A stretch of 64,000 bases of DNA from assembly GCA_965197385.1 (NCBI GenBank), contig CBDANA010000005.1, positions 186,001-250,000 of the forward strand, read 5' to 3'. Position 1 is the first letter of the stretch. Every line of letters begins with the position of its first letter. This DNA is from G963667915 sp965197385. GTDB lineage: Bacteria > Acidobacteriota > Vicinamibacteria > Vicinamibacterales > UBA823. Below are positions 8,776 to 17,974 of the stretch, piece after piece. The notes under the pieces were generated by a model. That model had not been told where the DNA came from. It made no database searches and worked only from the letters and a program-made list of their open reading frames with translations. Both the position numbers and the translations under genes were made by a program.

Positions 8776-8840
8776 GACCGCGGCTTCGGCTTAACTTTAG
8801 AGGGGTCTCGGTACCACACGGGACTTTCACCACGGGCTGC
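8776..8840. mobile_element. Half copy of the palindromic element (65 bp)
   Basis: Matches the left half of copy 1 in reverse orientation, ending in the inverted repeat GGACTTTCACCACGGGCTGC followed by TA at 8841-8842. The core and the other end are missing; the broken side joins the CMD gene remnant at about 8775. A deletion or recombination through an element would produce this. Confidence 0.75.
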
Positions 8841-9378
8841 TAGTTCTGTCGATGCCGGACAGAAAAAGCTTCGATGATCTCGGGATCAGTGTCGATGAAC
8901 TTCACGCCAGCCCGGTAGCGTGACGGGGCGTCTCCCCGCGTTGGCTCGAAGAAGACCCACACCACAGAAACAATAATCTTCAGGTCCTGCTCGCTGTCCA
9001 CCAGTAAGAGGTCGACTCAATGATGCGGTCGCAACGCAATCGGCCCCACGACGTATGCGCCGGTCCGGGACAGATCGACGAGCGTGATGGATGTCCCGCC
9101 GAGTCGCACTCTCATCGCGGCGTCCATCCTGAATCGGCGCGCCTGCCGAGATAGTCAGCTGGCAATGGCTCCCCGGGAACGGCGATGCCCGGCGCGAACC
9201 CCGCTTCTGCCCGCCGAGAGACCAAGTACACATAGTCGCCGGCTTGGGCGAGCACCCGAATCTGGGTGTCGGCCAGGGTCTGATCGGCCCTGATCGCGTT
9301 GACAAGCGCCGCGCCGCGTTCGGTGTCAATAAATGCGCGCTCGAGCACCACCAGCCGAGGGCGATCGCGTGTGATGAG
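8840..9378 (-). pseudogene. Decayed second receiver-like/PilZ regulator
   Basis: Directly after the TAG at 9381-9379 the same frame continues LITRDRPRLVVLERAFIDTE and VNAIRADQTLADTQIRVLAQ, a receiver-like fold, to about 9140. A one-base frame change follows, and the next frame reads MRVRLGGTSITLVDLSRTGAY, VSVVWVFFEPTRGDAPSRYR and AGVKFIDTDPEIIEAF, a PilZ domain, with a further in-frame TGA near 9019. Its final TAG (8842-8840) uses the TA next to an element half. At least three lesions (TAG, frameshift, TGA) make this a pseudogene related to, or once fused with, the upstream regulator. Confidence 0.7.
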
Positions 9379-10377
9379 CTACCGGGCCTTGATGGCGTCA
9401 GTATCGGCGAACACGCGGATGTCCGTCTCGAAGCCAGGCTCGCTCTTCACGACCTGCACTTCGTCCTCAGCGACGATCGAGACTACCGACGTACCAGCCA
9501 TGTCTACACGTTCGAGAGCCCTTACCGCACTCGACCGACGCCCGCCGGTGACCCCGAACAGATCGACCCTCACCGGGGGATGCCGTCCTGGAGTGTCGGC
9601 CCTTCGACGGTCTTCGAGGACGAGCGCGGGGGAGTCGCCAGACTCTGCCAGGCCGTGACTCTGCGCTCGGTCGCCGGCGCTCGGACCGGCGCCTGCGATG
9701 AACTGTAGCCCGAGGAGATAGGGAGTTGACCGCGTGGGTGCGCCGTGCCGCACGACCCGGCCCAGGCACGTCACCGGACCGGCATTGAGACGTCCGAGCC
9801 TTTCCGGCAGCTCGAAGGTCAGTTCCAGCCGTGCCTCTAGAGCGACGGGTTTGGCCGCATCCAGTAGGAGGCCTGACTCGCTGATATTTACCGTCATGCC
9901 TGGCTGCCACTCCGACTCCTCCTCAGCACGGTAGCGGACCGGCAGCGCTTGGACGAACCGCGGCACGGCAACCGTCAGCACGCGGCGGACCTTCTGGCTC
10001 AGCGTGTCTCGGGCAAACGGCTTCAGCAAGAACGGGTGCGGCGTGTGTCCTAAGCGCTTGCGGATGTCCAGCCGGTCATCTGCGTGGCCGGACACGAGGA
10101 GAACCCTCGATTCCTGGTGGTACATCCTTATCTTGCTGGCGAGCTCGAACCCGTCCATCTCCGGCATCGCGATATCAGTCAACAGCAGGTGGATGGGAGG
10201 CTTGTATTTCTCGGCGACCTGCAGCGCCGCGGTCCCAGTTGGCGCGTTCAGCGTGGCGTAGCCGACGCCCTCGAGCGTGCGGCACAGGAGCCGTCGGATT
10301 GCTGGCTCGTCATCCACAAGCAGTACCGTTTCGATCCCTGGAGAAGTGCCGGTTCGGTCACAGGTTGTCGTGGCCAT
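9379..10377 (-). CDS. Response regulator receiver-PilZ protein
   Basis: A 332-residue protein. Residues 15-135 form a receiver domain: acidic pair VDDEP, phospho-acceptor Asp in LLTDIAMPEMDG (about residue 68), LLVSGHAD switch residue and LLKPFA lysine. Residues about 140-240 are PilZ-like (VRYRAEEESEWQ, MTVNISESGLLLDAAKP, LTFELPERLG, VTCLGRVVRHG). The classic RxxxR c-di-GMP arm is not clearly intact. GAGGACAC before ATG 10377 is a good ribosome site. The last ~80 residues (from about TPGRHPP) do not belong to the PilZ fold and appear to run into the start of a second receiver-like domain, so the 3' part may be a fusion or frame-shifted end. The signal sensed is unknown. Confidence 0.7.
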   Translation of the reverse strand: MATTTCDRTGTSPGIETVLLVDDEPAIRRLLCRTLEGVGYATLNAPTGTAALQVAEKYKPPIHLLLTDIAMPEMDGFELASKIRMYHQESRVLLVSGHADDRLDIRKRLGHTPHPFLLKPFARDTLSQKVRRVLTVAVPRFVQALPVRYRAEEESEWQPGMTVNISESGLLLDAAKPVALEARLELTFELPERLGRLNAGPVTCLGRVVRHGAPTRSTPYLLGLQFIAGAGPSAGDRAQSHGLAESGDSPALVLEDRRRADTPGRHPPVRVDLFGVTGGRRSSAVRALERVDMAGTSVVSIVAEDEVQVVKSEPGFETDIRVFADTDAIKAR

Positions 10378-10690
10378 GTGTCCTCATTGGAAACTGCCGT
10401 CGCCCCTCATTTATGCAGCCCTGATGCCTATGCAGCCCTGATGTCAAGCAAGACGTGACACAAGCGTCCTCTCGTGCACCCCGCTGTCAGTCACGCAACC
10501 CGGCACAGCTCGTACGCATCGCTCGAAGTGAGTTCTTTTGGCACTCTGCGTGACGCTTTTGGTACCTGGCCTATCTTGACGAAGTTGCTAGGGATAAACG
10601 GGTGTGCAGTCGTCGGCGAATCAGGCCAAAAGGTTCGGGCATGGGCAGGGCGGTTCAGCGGAGGGTGCGCCGACGCGCAACGCGGTCGGC
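10378..10690. other. Intergenic stretch with a short tandem repeat
   Basis: Between two minus-strand genes. TATGCAGCCCTGATG occurs twice in tandem near 10412-10443. I see no RNA gene, no convincing coding frame and no clear promoter or terminator in the remainder. Confidence 0.5.
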
Positions 10691-13207
10691 TCAGCGTTCG
10701 AGTCGCGCACCGATCGGGCCACCGGGCGGAACGGGCTGTGGTGGCGTGGACTCGTAGGTCCGATCAGGCCGGTCGAGAAACCGCCGAATGTCGTCGCACG
10801 CGGTTTGTTCGTGAGCCGAGGTGGCGACGTCGAGGCTGTCGGCCAACTGGCGCAGCGCTTCGGTCGCAACGGCTCGCACCTGCGGCGCGGCGCTGGCATC
10901 GGCGGCGAGGTCCATCAGCCGCGTCACCGCCAGACGCTCAAGCGCTTGCAGGATCGCCGCCGCGCGCGAGTCGGCCGGCGGCCGGGCGCGCCACGTCTGC
11001 GCCAGCAGCGCATCGACGACCTCTTCGAACCCCGGATACTCGCTGTCGCGCGAGTGGAAGTCGACGAGCCGTGCCGCACGCTCGTGCTGGAGCAGGGCGG
11101 ACATGGCCAGATCTGCCGCCGTCGTCGCGGCCGCGATCGGGTCGAAGATCATGGCGGTGCGCCGGTCGAACGGCTCCGCCGTCCCCCCGCCCGCGTGGAA
11201 CGCGCGCGGCGGCAGCAGATCGAGAATTGCGGGTGGCAGGCGCAGGGCGTCGGCGTCGATTGTTTCCAGCACGGCCTCGAGGGCATCACGCTGCCGCGCG
11301 GCCGGCACGATCTCGAACACCGACGGCGGACTCGGCCCCGTCGGCGTGCGCACGGCGTAGGTGTAGTAGACGCCGCCCAGCGTCTTGACGGCCGCCGCCA
11401 GCTGATAGCGGTGGTGGAGGTAAAGGGGGAGCAGCTTCGCCTCGAGCGTCGACAGCGGCGCGCCGATCGGGATGTTGCGCAGGCCGAACTGGCCGAGGGC
11501 AATCCGCCGGACGTCCATTTCGTGGCGCAGCATCGCCACCGGATCGTCGCCGTTGTCCCACAGGTTGGCGAGCGGGTGCGCCGCTCCAGCCGGCCGCGTG
11601 TCTGCGTCGGTCAGGAACAGCATGCCGCGCGACACGCCTTCGTCGATGATCTCCTCGAGCGCCGCCGCTTCGTCGACGCCCGGCGCGAACTGCGCGTAGC
11701 TGTAGGCGATGGCAAAGCTGTCGAAATCGCCGACGCCTTCCGCGTAGGCCTCCGACAGATCGAGCCGCCCATCCCGGATCTGGGTCAGCGGCGCGGGGTA
11801 GTCCATCACCGACGCCCGGCCGTACGTGCTGGCGGCAAAGTTATGCGTGAAGCCGATGGCGTGTCCCACCTGGTGGGCCGCCAGCTGGCGGAGGCGCGCC
11901 AGCGACATCGCTTCGGGATCGACCGCGGGATCGAGCGGCTGCAGGTAATTCATGTCCGGGGAGAGCGCCACGAGGCACCCCGCCGCGGCGTCTGCGCCGT
12001 ACGGTGGAACGAGTCCGCTGCCAATGAGGTAGTCCTGCCGCGCGCGCAGCGACCCGATCCGGACATTGCCCTTGAGGATCTCGCCGGTGCGCGGATCGAC
12101 GACGACGCCACCGTACGACCAGCCGCGCGTGGACCGATGGACCCAGTGGATCATGTTGTAGCGAACGTCCATCGGGTCGGCTCCAGCGGGCAGCATCCGG
12201 ACGTGAAAGGCGTTCCGGAAGCCGGCCGCCTCGAACGCGTCGCTCCACCACGACGCGCCGTCGAGCAGCGCGCGTCGAATCGGCTCGGGCACCCCCGGAT
12301 CCAGGTAATAGACGATCGGCTCGACCGGATCGGAGAGACGCGCCGTCGGGTCGCGCTTGTCCAACCGATGGCGGATCACCCAGCGTCGTTCGACCGGCTC
12401 GCTGAACGGCGTGGCGTAGTCGTAGAACTCGATGCCCAGCGCACTGACACGCGGATCGACCGGCCTGGGCCGATACCCGTCCTCCGACGGGTCGGGCAGC
12501 TCCACGAACGAATGGTGCTGGCGGATCGTCAAGGTCTTCGGTGACGGCGTGGTCTGCCTAACGAGTGGACCGGGGTCGGTTCCCGACTCTGCCACGAAGG
12601 TGAGCGTCGCCTCGACTTCCGTGTTTTCCGGAAAGCCCCGCGTCCGTGCTAGGTAAATGGCGCTGCGCGACGACTCGAGGCGATACGTGCCCTGATCCAT
12701 CTGCCGAAGCCGATCGATAACGCCGTAGGCGTCGCGCAGAAAGAAATCGGTCGCGTCGACGAGCACACGCGGTCCGGTCGCCGCCGCGACCTCGAAGCCC
12801 CACGTGACCGATTGCGCGAACGATTCGTCGACTGCCTGTCGCTCGGCGGTGTTCGGCGTGATGGCGCGGTAGCGGTAATTGGGCTCGACCAGCAGGACCC
12901 GCGGGCCGATGCGCTCAAAATAGACGACCCGGGTCCTTCCAAGCGCGCCTCGATCCAGTCCAAGCGGGTTCGATCCTACGCCGACCGGGAGCGAGACCTG
13001 ATAGAGCAGCTCGGTCTCGAATTGCACGACTTCGAGGTACAGTCGGCCGGCCTCGGCGTCCCAGTAGAGCGGCACGTATCCGTCGATGCGCTGCAGCCCT
13101 GCGGTGCGCTGCGCGATCGACTCCGGTTGCGCCCCGGCCGGCGCGGCGCCCACGGCACCGATGCCGATAACGAAGACGATGACGAGACTCAGCCGTGCGC
13201 GGAGCAT
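10691..13207 (-). CDS. Secreted zinc-metalloprotease-like protein (DUF5117/DUF4953 type) with HQxxH
   Basis: An 838-residue exported protein with an N-terminal signal peptide (LVIVFVIGIGAVGAAPAGAQ). The N-terminal beta region (QRIDGYVPLYWD) and RHRLDKRDPTARLSDPV followed by IVYYLDPGVPEPIRRAL match the DUF5117/DUF4953 metzincin-like family, as do WWSDAFEAAGFRNAF and SPDMNYLQPL. Where the family has AHEVGHxxGxxHNF, this protein reads AHQVGHAIGFTHNF (H445-Q446, H449, H455). The zinc ligands are kept but the catalytic Glu is Gln. AAGGGAAG precedes ATG 13207. Either an inactive enzyme or a single-base (GAG to CAG) change. The substrate is unknown. Confidence 0.8.
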   Translation of the reverse strand: MLRARLSLVIVFVIGIGAVGAAPAGAQPESIAQRTAGLQRIDGYVPLYWDAEAGRLYLEVVQFETELLYQVSLPVGVGSNPLGLDRGALGRTRVVYFERIGPRVLLVEPNYRYRAITPNTAERQAVDESFAQSVTWGFEVAAATGPRVLVDATDFFLRDAYGVIDRLRQMDQGTYRLESSRSAIYLARTRGFPENTEVEATLTFVAESGTDPGPLVRQTTPSPKTLTIRQHHSFVELPDPSEDGYRPRPVDPRVSALGIEFYDYATPFSEPVERRWVIRHRLDKRDPTARLSDPVEPIVYYLDPGVPEPIRRALLDGASWWSDAFEAAGFRNAFHVRMLPAGADPMDVRYNMIHWVHRSTRGWSYGGVVVDPRTGEILKGNVRIGSLRARQDYLIGSGLVPPYGADAAAGCLVALSPDMNYLQPLDPAVDPEAMSLARLRQLAAHQVGHAIGFTHNFAASTYGRASVMDYPAPLTQIRDGRLDLSEAYAEGVGDFDSFAIAYSYAQFAPGVDEAAALEEIIDEGVSRGMLFLTDADTRPAGAAHPLANLWDNGDDPVAMLRHEMDVRRIALGQFGLRNIPIGAPLSTLEAKLLPLYLHHRYQLAAAVKTLGGVYYTYAVRTPTGPSPPSVFEIVPAARQRDALEAVLETIDADALRLPPAILDLLPPRAFHAGGGTAEPFDRRTAMIFDPIAAATTAADLAMSALLQHERAARLVDFHSRDSEYPGFEEVVDALLAQTWRARPPADSRAAAILQALERLAVTRLMDLAADASAAPQVRAVATEALRQLADSLDVATSAHEQTACDDIRRFLDRPDRTYESTPPQPVPPGGPIGARLER

Positions 13208-13219
13208 CGACGCTTCCCT

Positions 13220-14500
13220 TTAGTACCGTTCCCAATCGCGCCACGACATTCGATACCGGCGGCGCAGATCACGCTGGACGCCCGGATAGACGCCGGCCCG
13301 TCGAGCAGCTTCAGCCGCCGACGCCATGGCGCTGCTGATGTCGTTCGACAGCCTAGAGAGATCGCCCATCCACGACGCGCATTGCGGCCCGCCCTGATCG
13401 ACCGTCACGGTCCCCGCGTACAGGCTGAACCAGGGCCGATCGTATCGCCCGCGGGGCGGCGCGCTCAGGCAGGTCGTCCTGAATTGTTCCCAGAAGCGAT
13501 CGATTTGCGCCGTCTGTTGCACGATGGCGGCGACCTGCTGCTCGTAGACCTGCGCGCCGTCCGCGCGAAGCCTGTCGGCGGCGGAGGTCTGGTTGGAGGT
13601 GAGGAGCGGCGCCAGCCGGCGCGACTCTGACGAGTCGCGTGACGCGGCGGCCGTGGGGGCGGGCGGGCGGGCGCCGGCGAGCAGCGGCCGCTGTTGCTCG
13701 GCGGCGACAGCGAATCCGAGTGACTCGGCCTGCGCCCCGAACTTCAACGTGGTCACGCCGAGGACCCGCCCGGACGTGTCGAGCAACGGCCCGCCGCTGT
13801 TGCCGGGGTTGATGGCCGCGTCGGTTTGCAGGAACGTGATCCCGCCGACCTGGCGGATGCCGCTGATGATGCCCCGGGTGACCGTGTTCTCCAGGAGTCC
13901 CAGGCGAACCCGATGGCGATCACTTCCTGACCGACTCGCGCGGCGGGCGTCGCCGCGAGCGGCAGCATCGCATGGGGGGCGGTCGCCCCGTCGATCTTGA
14001 GCACGGCCAGGTCGTAGTCGTCCGCCACGCTGGCGACGCGTCCCCGCGCCGATGACATTCTCCGGCGACGACGCGGTCGTCCGGACGTCGGTTGATGCCG
14101 CGATCGGTGACGCCGGGACGGCGGGCCGGGTGGTGGCGGCCACTGGTGCGTCAATCGGGTTAATCAGTTCAATCGGTGCGGCGGCCGAGGCGGGCGCCTG
14201 GTCGGCCACCGCCGCCACCTCGGCCGGTTCGGTCGGCGCGGATGCGCGAGGCGGTTCGGATGCTCCCTGGCGGCCCGGTCGCAGCAGGATGACTGCCAGG
14301 AGAGCCAGGCTGAGTCCGACCCAGATCACCGCCCACGGCGGCGTGGTAGGCGGCGCGGGCGGTGCAGTGGCGGGGGATGGCTCGGGTGCCCGGGTCGGCT
14401 CGGGGTTGTCGTCGCGTCGAACGCCGCATCGGCTCGCTTCGACGCGGTGCGGCACCTGGCGCTTGCACCCCGGACAGATCCAGACGGATGAGCTGCTCAC
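13220..14500 (-). pseudogene. Broken S1C (DegP-like) serine protease with N-terminal zinc ribbon
   Basis: The N-terminus has CPGCKRQVPH, a Pro-rich linker and a transmembrane helix (WAVIWVGLSLALLAVILL). The trypsin-like domain is damaged. After SSPENVIGAG the frame becomes nonsense, while a different frame carries VADDYDLAVLKIDG and RVGQEVIAIGFAWDS (about 13890-14045); the first frame then resumes with RGIISGIRQVGG and INPGNSGGPLLDTSGRVLG. The Asp and Ser of the triad survive, but the segment that should hold the catalytic His (normally ~45 residues between these parts) is absent. A deletion plus two frame changes best explain this. The C-terminal 100 residues are helical with no recognised domain. 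Confidence 0.75.
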
Positions 14501-14723
14501 CAGTTCATCATGTCAGGACGCATGTTCTGGCGCCAGCACCGCATGATCCGGGACCGCCGGTTGCCTGCGATAGACTTCGGAGCCGGCTGCTAGCGGGCTG
14601 TAGAGCTTCTGTACCCGGATTTTCGATTTGGCTGTGGTACCGTATCGGCAGACCAGTCGCCGCGCCTTGATTTCCGGGGCTCCGACGCAAGGAACCCCGC
14701 CACGGAGGGTGACACCCTGTGGG

Positions 14724-15914
14724 TGAATGACAGTACGAGGCGTTTCAGTTCACGTTCAATGGCTTTCTGAAGGTCGCATTCCAGGGGTCGCGCATCACCT
14801 CCGACGCCGGTCTCCTTCTGGTGCGCGAGTTGGATGAACGCCTGGGGCTGGCGACACTCATCGCCGAGCACCTGAGCGACTCCCGACAGGGCTTGCACAC
14901 CCAGTTCAGCCTGGCGGATCTCCTGCGACAGTCGGTCTACAGTCGGCTCGCGGGCTACGAAGACCTGAACGATGCGGTGCGCGTGTCGGCGGACCCGACG
15001 TTTCGTCTCATCGGGGCGCCAACGCTCTGGGACCGCGGTGGCGCGCTGACCTCGCCGCTGCATTGGTTCGAGACTGAGCTGCTGACCCGAGAGGAGAAGC
15101 TCGTCGGGCTGATGGCCGTGAACCGGGAGGTGCTCGCACAGGCTGAGATGCCAACGCGCGCCGGCCGGATTGTGCTCGACATGGATTCGAGTGAGAGCCC
15201 GGTGCATGGGGCGCAGGAAGGGAGCGCGTACAACGGGCACTTTGAATCAGTCTGTTACCACCCGCTGTTTCTGTTCAACGAGCACGGCGACTGCGTGGCC
15301 GCCCCGCTGCGGCCCGGCAACGTGCATAGCGCCGACGATTGGGACGACCTGCTCGTGCCGGAAATTGACCGGCAGCAGGCGGAGGGTACGCGCGTGGCGT
15401 TCCGCGCGGACGCGGCGTTTGCCAAGCCGAAGATCTACGACGCGCTCGAGACGCGCGACGTGGACTATGTCATCCGCATGCCGGCAAACAAGAGCGTGGA
15501 GCTGGAAATCGAAGCCCTCCTCTTTCGTCCGCCGGGACGGCCGAGCCGCAAGCCCTTGGTGCGCTACAAGAGTTTCCGCTATCAGGCGAAGAGCTGGACC
15601 ACGCCCAGACGGATTGTCGCCAAGGTGGAGCACCACCGAGGGGAGCTGTTCCCGCGCGTCGGCTTCATCGTGACCAAGATGGCCCTCCCGAGCCGCTCGG
15701 TCGTACGGTTCTACAACAAGCGCGGCACGGCGGAGCAATGGATCAAGGAAGGCAAGCAGGCCACCCACTGGACGCGGCTGTCGTGCCCTCGGTTCCGGGC
15801 GAACGAAGTGCGCCTGCAACTGAGTGTCCTGGCCTACAACCTGGGCAACCTCTGGCGCAGATGGGTCCTGCCGCCGCGGGTCACGCGCTGGTCGCTCACG
15901 AGTCTCCAGCAGCG
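14724..15914 (+). pseudogene. IS1380-family transposase, frameshifted start and truncated 3' end
   Basis: From about 14734 the frame reads YEAFQFTFNGFLKVAFQGSR, SDAGLLLVRELDERLGL, RQSVYSRLAGYEDLNDA, IVLDMDSSESPVHGAQEGSA and FRADAAFAKPKIYDALE, ending VLAYNLGNLWRRWVLP. This is the IS1380 DDE transposase layout. The likely start GTG 14724 (MNDST...) is one base out of frame with the rest. After SLTSLQQR (about 15914) the family sequence stops and the DNA belongs to an oppositely oriented IS256 transposase, so roughly the last 50 residues are missing. Both lesions indicate a dead element. Confidence 0.82.
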
Positions 15915-15954
15915 GCGGCCACCCAGCGCAACACCATCGTCCCGCCGCGCCAGG

Positions 15955-16800
15955 TGCCTCAGGGAGATGCTCCAAGATGTTCCGGCCCTTATGGACCTGA
16001 CACCGCTGCACCAGCGCGGCGCGCCCAAATGTCTGGGTCACGGCCGTGTCGAGGGCCTTCGCGCCATCGACGATCACCAGCAGGCTCCGGTCGGTGCGCA
16101 GCCCGCGGCTGCCGAGATTGGTCAAGAGCCCCTGACAGACCGTCGCGTTCTCCGTGGCCCCTTCCCACAGGCCGAGCGGGTGTTTCGCGCCCATTTTATC
16201 GATGCCTAGGGCGACAACGATACAGTGTCCACCCACGTGCACGCCATCAATCAGCAGCCCCACCAGGTCCAGCGCGTCGAGCGGCGTCGCCCGCCACGCA
16301 TCCAGCTGCGCCTGGGTTTGCGCGACAAAGCGTCGACTGACCGCACTCTTGCTCGTGCCCCGCGTGGTGACGTCGGCGCCGAGCGGTTCCAGACTCCGCG
16401 CATACTGGCGGGTCGCCACACCGATCAGCATCTGGTCGACCACGCGCCGGTTCAGCGGGTCCGCATTCGCGAATGCCCGGGCCGTTGGCAACGGAACCTC
16501 CTCGCCGGCGCGCCGCGCACGGGGCCGACGAATCGCCACCTTCCGCCCGCCCAGCACGACCTGACTCGGCGTATGCCCCGTTCGATACGCCTGGCGCGCA
16601 GGTTGATGCGCATACCGTGGCCCACAGACGGCGGCCCGATCCTCTTCCAGCATGGCTTCGAGTACCTTCAGGCCAGACGCGACGACCCGCTCCTGGAGCG
16701 CGGCCTGCGTATCAATGAGGATATCGACCAACGGAAGGTGCCGTGGCGTCGGGGATACCGATTGGCGACGGCGAGGGACTGTGCGAGACTGCTTCTTCAT
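15955..16800 (-). pseudogene. IS256-family transposase, C-terminally truncated
   Basis: From ATG 16800 the protein reads GLKVLEAMLEEDRAAVCGPR, YRTGHTPSQVVLGGRKVAIR, RRVVDQMLIGVATRQYARSL, the first catalytic Asp in LVGLLIDGVHVGGH, the second in LLVIVDGAKAL, and VQRCQVHKGRNILEHLPE. These are ordered IS256 (Mutator-type) motifs. Just after HLPE (about 15955) similarity ends at the junction with the convergent IS1380 remnant, removing the catalytic Glu and the C-terminus. The downstream open frame is a shadow of IS1380. Non-functional alone. Confidence 0.82.
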
Positions 16801-17280
16801 GGCGGCTCCTTACTGGGAGGCTTGCACCTCGGTTTCGTCACCGGTCGTATAGCATGACCAGTGAAGAGCCGCCGCTTCAAATTTCAACAGCTACTGGGAC
16901 ATCCCCGCTGGACGATTGTGCGACGAATAGAAATTCGTGCGCTCGGCGGCGGTCGGGTGTATAACGGTGCCATCCGGGACAGGCAAAATGAAAATCCCGG
17001 CTAAACATCTGTTCGGCTCAACTTTTCAGGACTCACGTCGGGAGTGAGACCGAGCTTGACCGCCAGCTTCCGAGCACGAATTCCGCTGGCAGCAACTCGG
17101 GGTCCATCTCAGCGTACTCTGCTGTCTTGCAGGGTATTGTCAGGTTGAGGTCGTGGTGGCAGAGTAGGCCGATGACGAGCCAACCCTCGAGCTATCACGG
17201 ATATCGATTCCCGCCCGAGATCATCAGCCACGCCGCCTATTGTGCGCGCGTGGCGTGAGGCACAAAGCGAATAGCGAGTC
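16801..17280. other. IS256 outer end, then unassigned sequence with an IS6 scrap
   Basis: 16801 to about 16970 is the upstream end of the IS256 remnant; I could not define its inverted repeat. The rest has no credible gene except the IS6-type N-terminal fragment at 17172. Base composition is more AT-rich than the surrounding genes, consistent with inserted DNA. Confidence 0.5.
17172..17258 (+). pseudogene. N-terminal fragment of an IS6-family transposase
   Basis: A 28-codon frame starting ATG 17172 contains YHGYRFPPEIISHA, the characteristic N-terminus of IS6/IS26-like transposases (family continuation VWLYHRFTLSFRD). Here it turns into unrelated YCARVA and stops. No downstream IS6 sequence is present, so only a scar of the element is left. 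Confidence 0.65.
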
Positions 17281-17914
17281 GTGTCTAAGCGACTGCTCAT
17301 CCTGTTCGGGTTGTTGCTATTGATCGTCAGCCCACTAGCCGGGCGATGCAGCATCGGTATGCCGCCGGGCTTCACAGACTTCCCTCCACTTGTCGTTAAC
17401 TATCCTGAAACCGCTCCCTTCTCTTGGGTGGTATTCGTGGTCTTTGCAGGGCTTGCCGCGATCAGTGCGAGCGTCTTTGTTCGTCCGAGATGGTTTGGGA
17501 TCGACCGAGCCGACCCGCCCCCTCCCGACTCACTGCGAGCTCGGGATAGCTCTCCCATGAAGTGGAGTTCGGCATGTTCTCGTCCTTCGGCGCGTCTCGC
17601 CGAAGCAAGCGAAGCGCGAAGGCGGAAGGGGTACCTACAGGGCGGGGCGAGTTTCTACCCGTGGTGGGGGTGGATGGGATTGGTGCTGGTTGCCCTATCA
17701 TGGACGTGTGCATGGAACCGCTTTGCGTGGTTAGGCCCATTAAAGGATCACATATTTATTCCGTTATGGCTGGGTTATATTTTCACTGTTGACGGACTCG
17801 TCTACCGGCGGTGGCGGAGCTTCCTGTTCCGGTCCTACCGTTTTACTTTCTTTTGCCTGTTCCCCGCGTCGGCCTTGAGTTGGTGGTACTTCGAGTACAT
17901 CAATCGCTTAGGGG
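17281..17914 (+). pseudogene. Multi-pass membrane protein, N-terminal half (split by IS3)
   Basis: From GTG 17281 the protein starts with a hydrophobic helix (LLILFGLLLLIVSPLAG), a periplasmic-looking loop (GFTDFPPLVVNYPET), further helices (WVVFVVFAGLAAISASVF; WGWMGLVLVALSWTCAW; FIPLWLGYIFTVDGLVY) and the motif SWWYFEYINRL. It is interrupted after INRLG by an IS3-family element; the matching second half lies at 19209. I do not recognise the family. The composition is less GC-biased than its neighbours and it sits among IS scraps, so it may have been acquired. Confidence 0.65.
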
Positions 17915-17974
17915 TGGACCCCATCCTTTGGACAGCTCAGCGGCCAAGTTAAGGTGGATTCCAGGTTCATGTTT

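Noticed and set aside
10604..12544. A 646-codon open frame on the plus strand opposite the metalloprotease-like gene
   Set aside because: It is a shadow produced by high-GC codon bias: Arg/Gly/Ala-rich with no domain, while the minus strand carries a coherent signal peptide, zinc motif and family order.
14580..14615. GGCTGCTAGCGGGCTGTAG as another palindromic-element end
   Set aside because: It contains TA and GGGCTG words but no GTGGTGAAAGTCC-like arm; too weak to include.
15247..16800. A 517-residue 'IS256 transposase' and a 462-residue 'IS1380 transposase' as intact genes
   Set aside because: Each frame runs past the junction near 15915-15955 into the antisense of the other gene; only the first parts carry family sequence.
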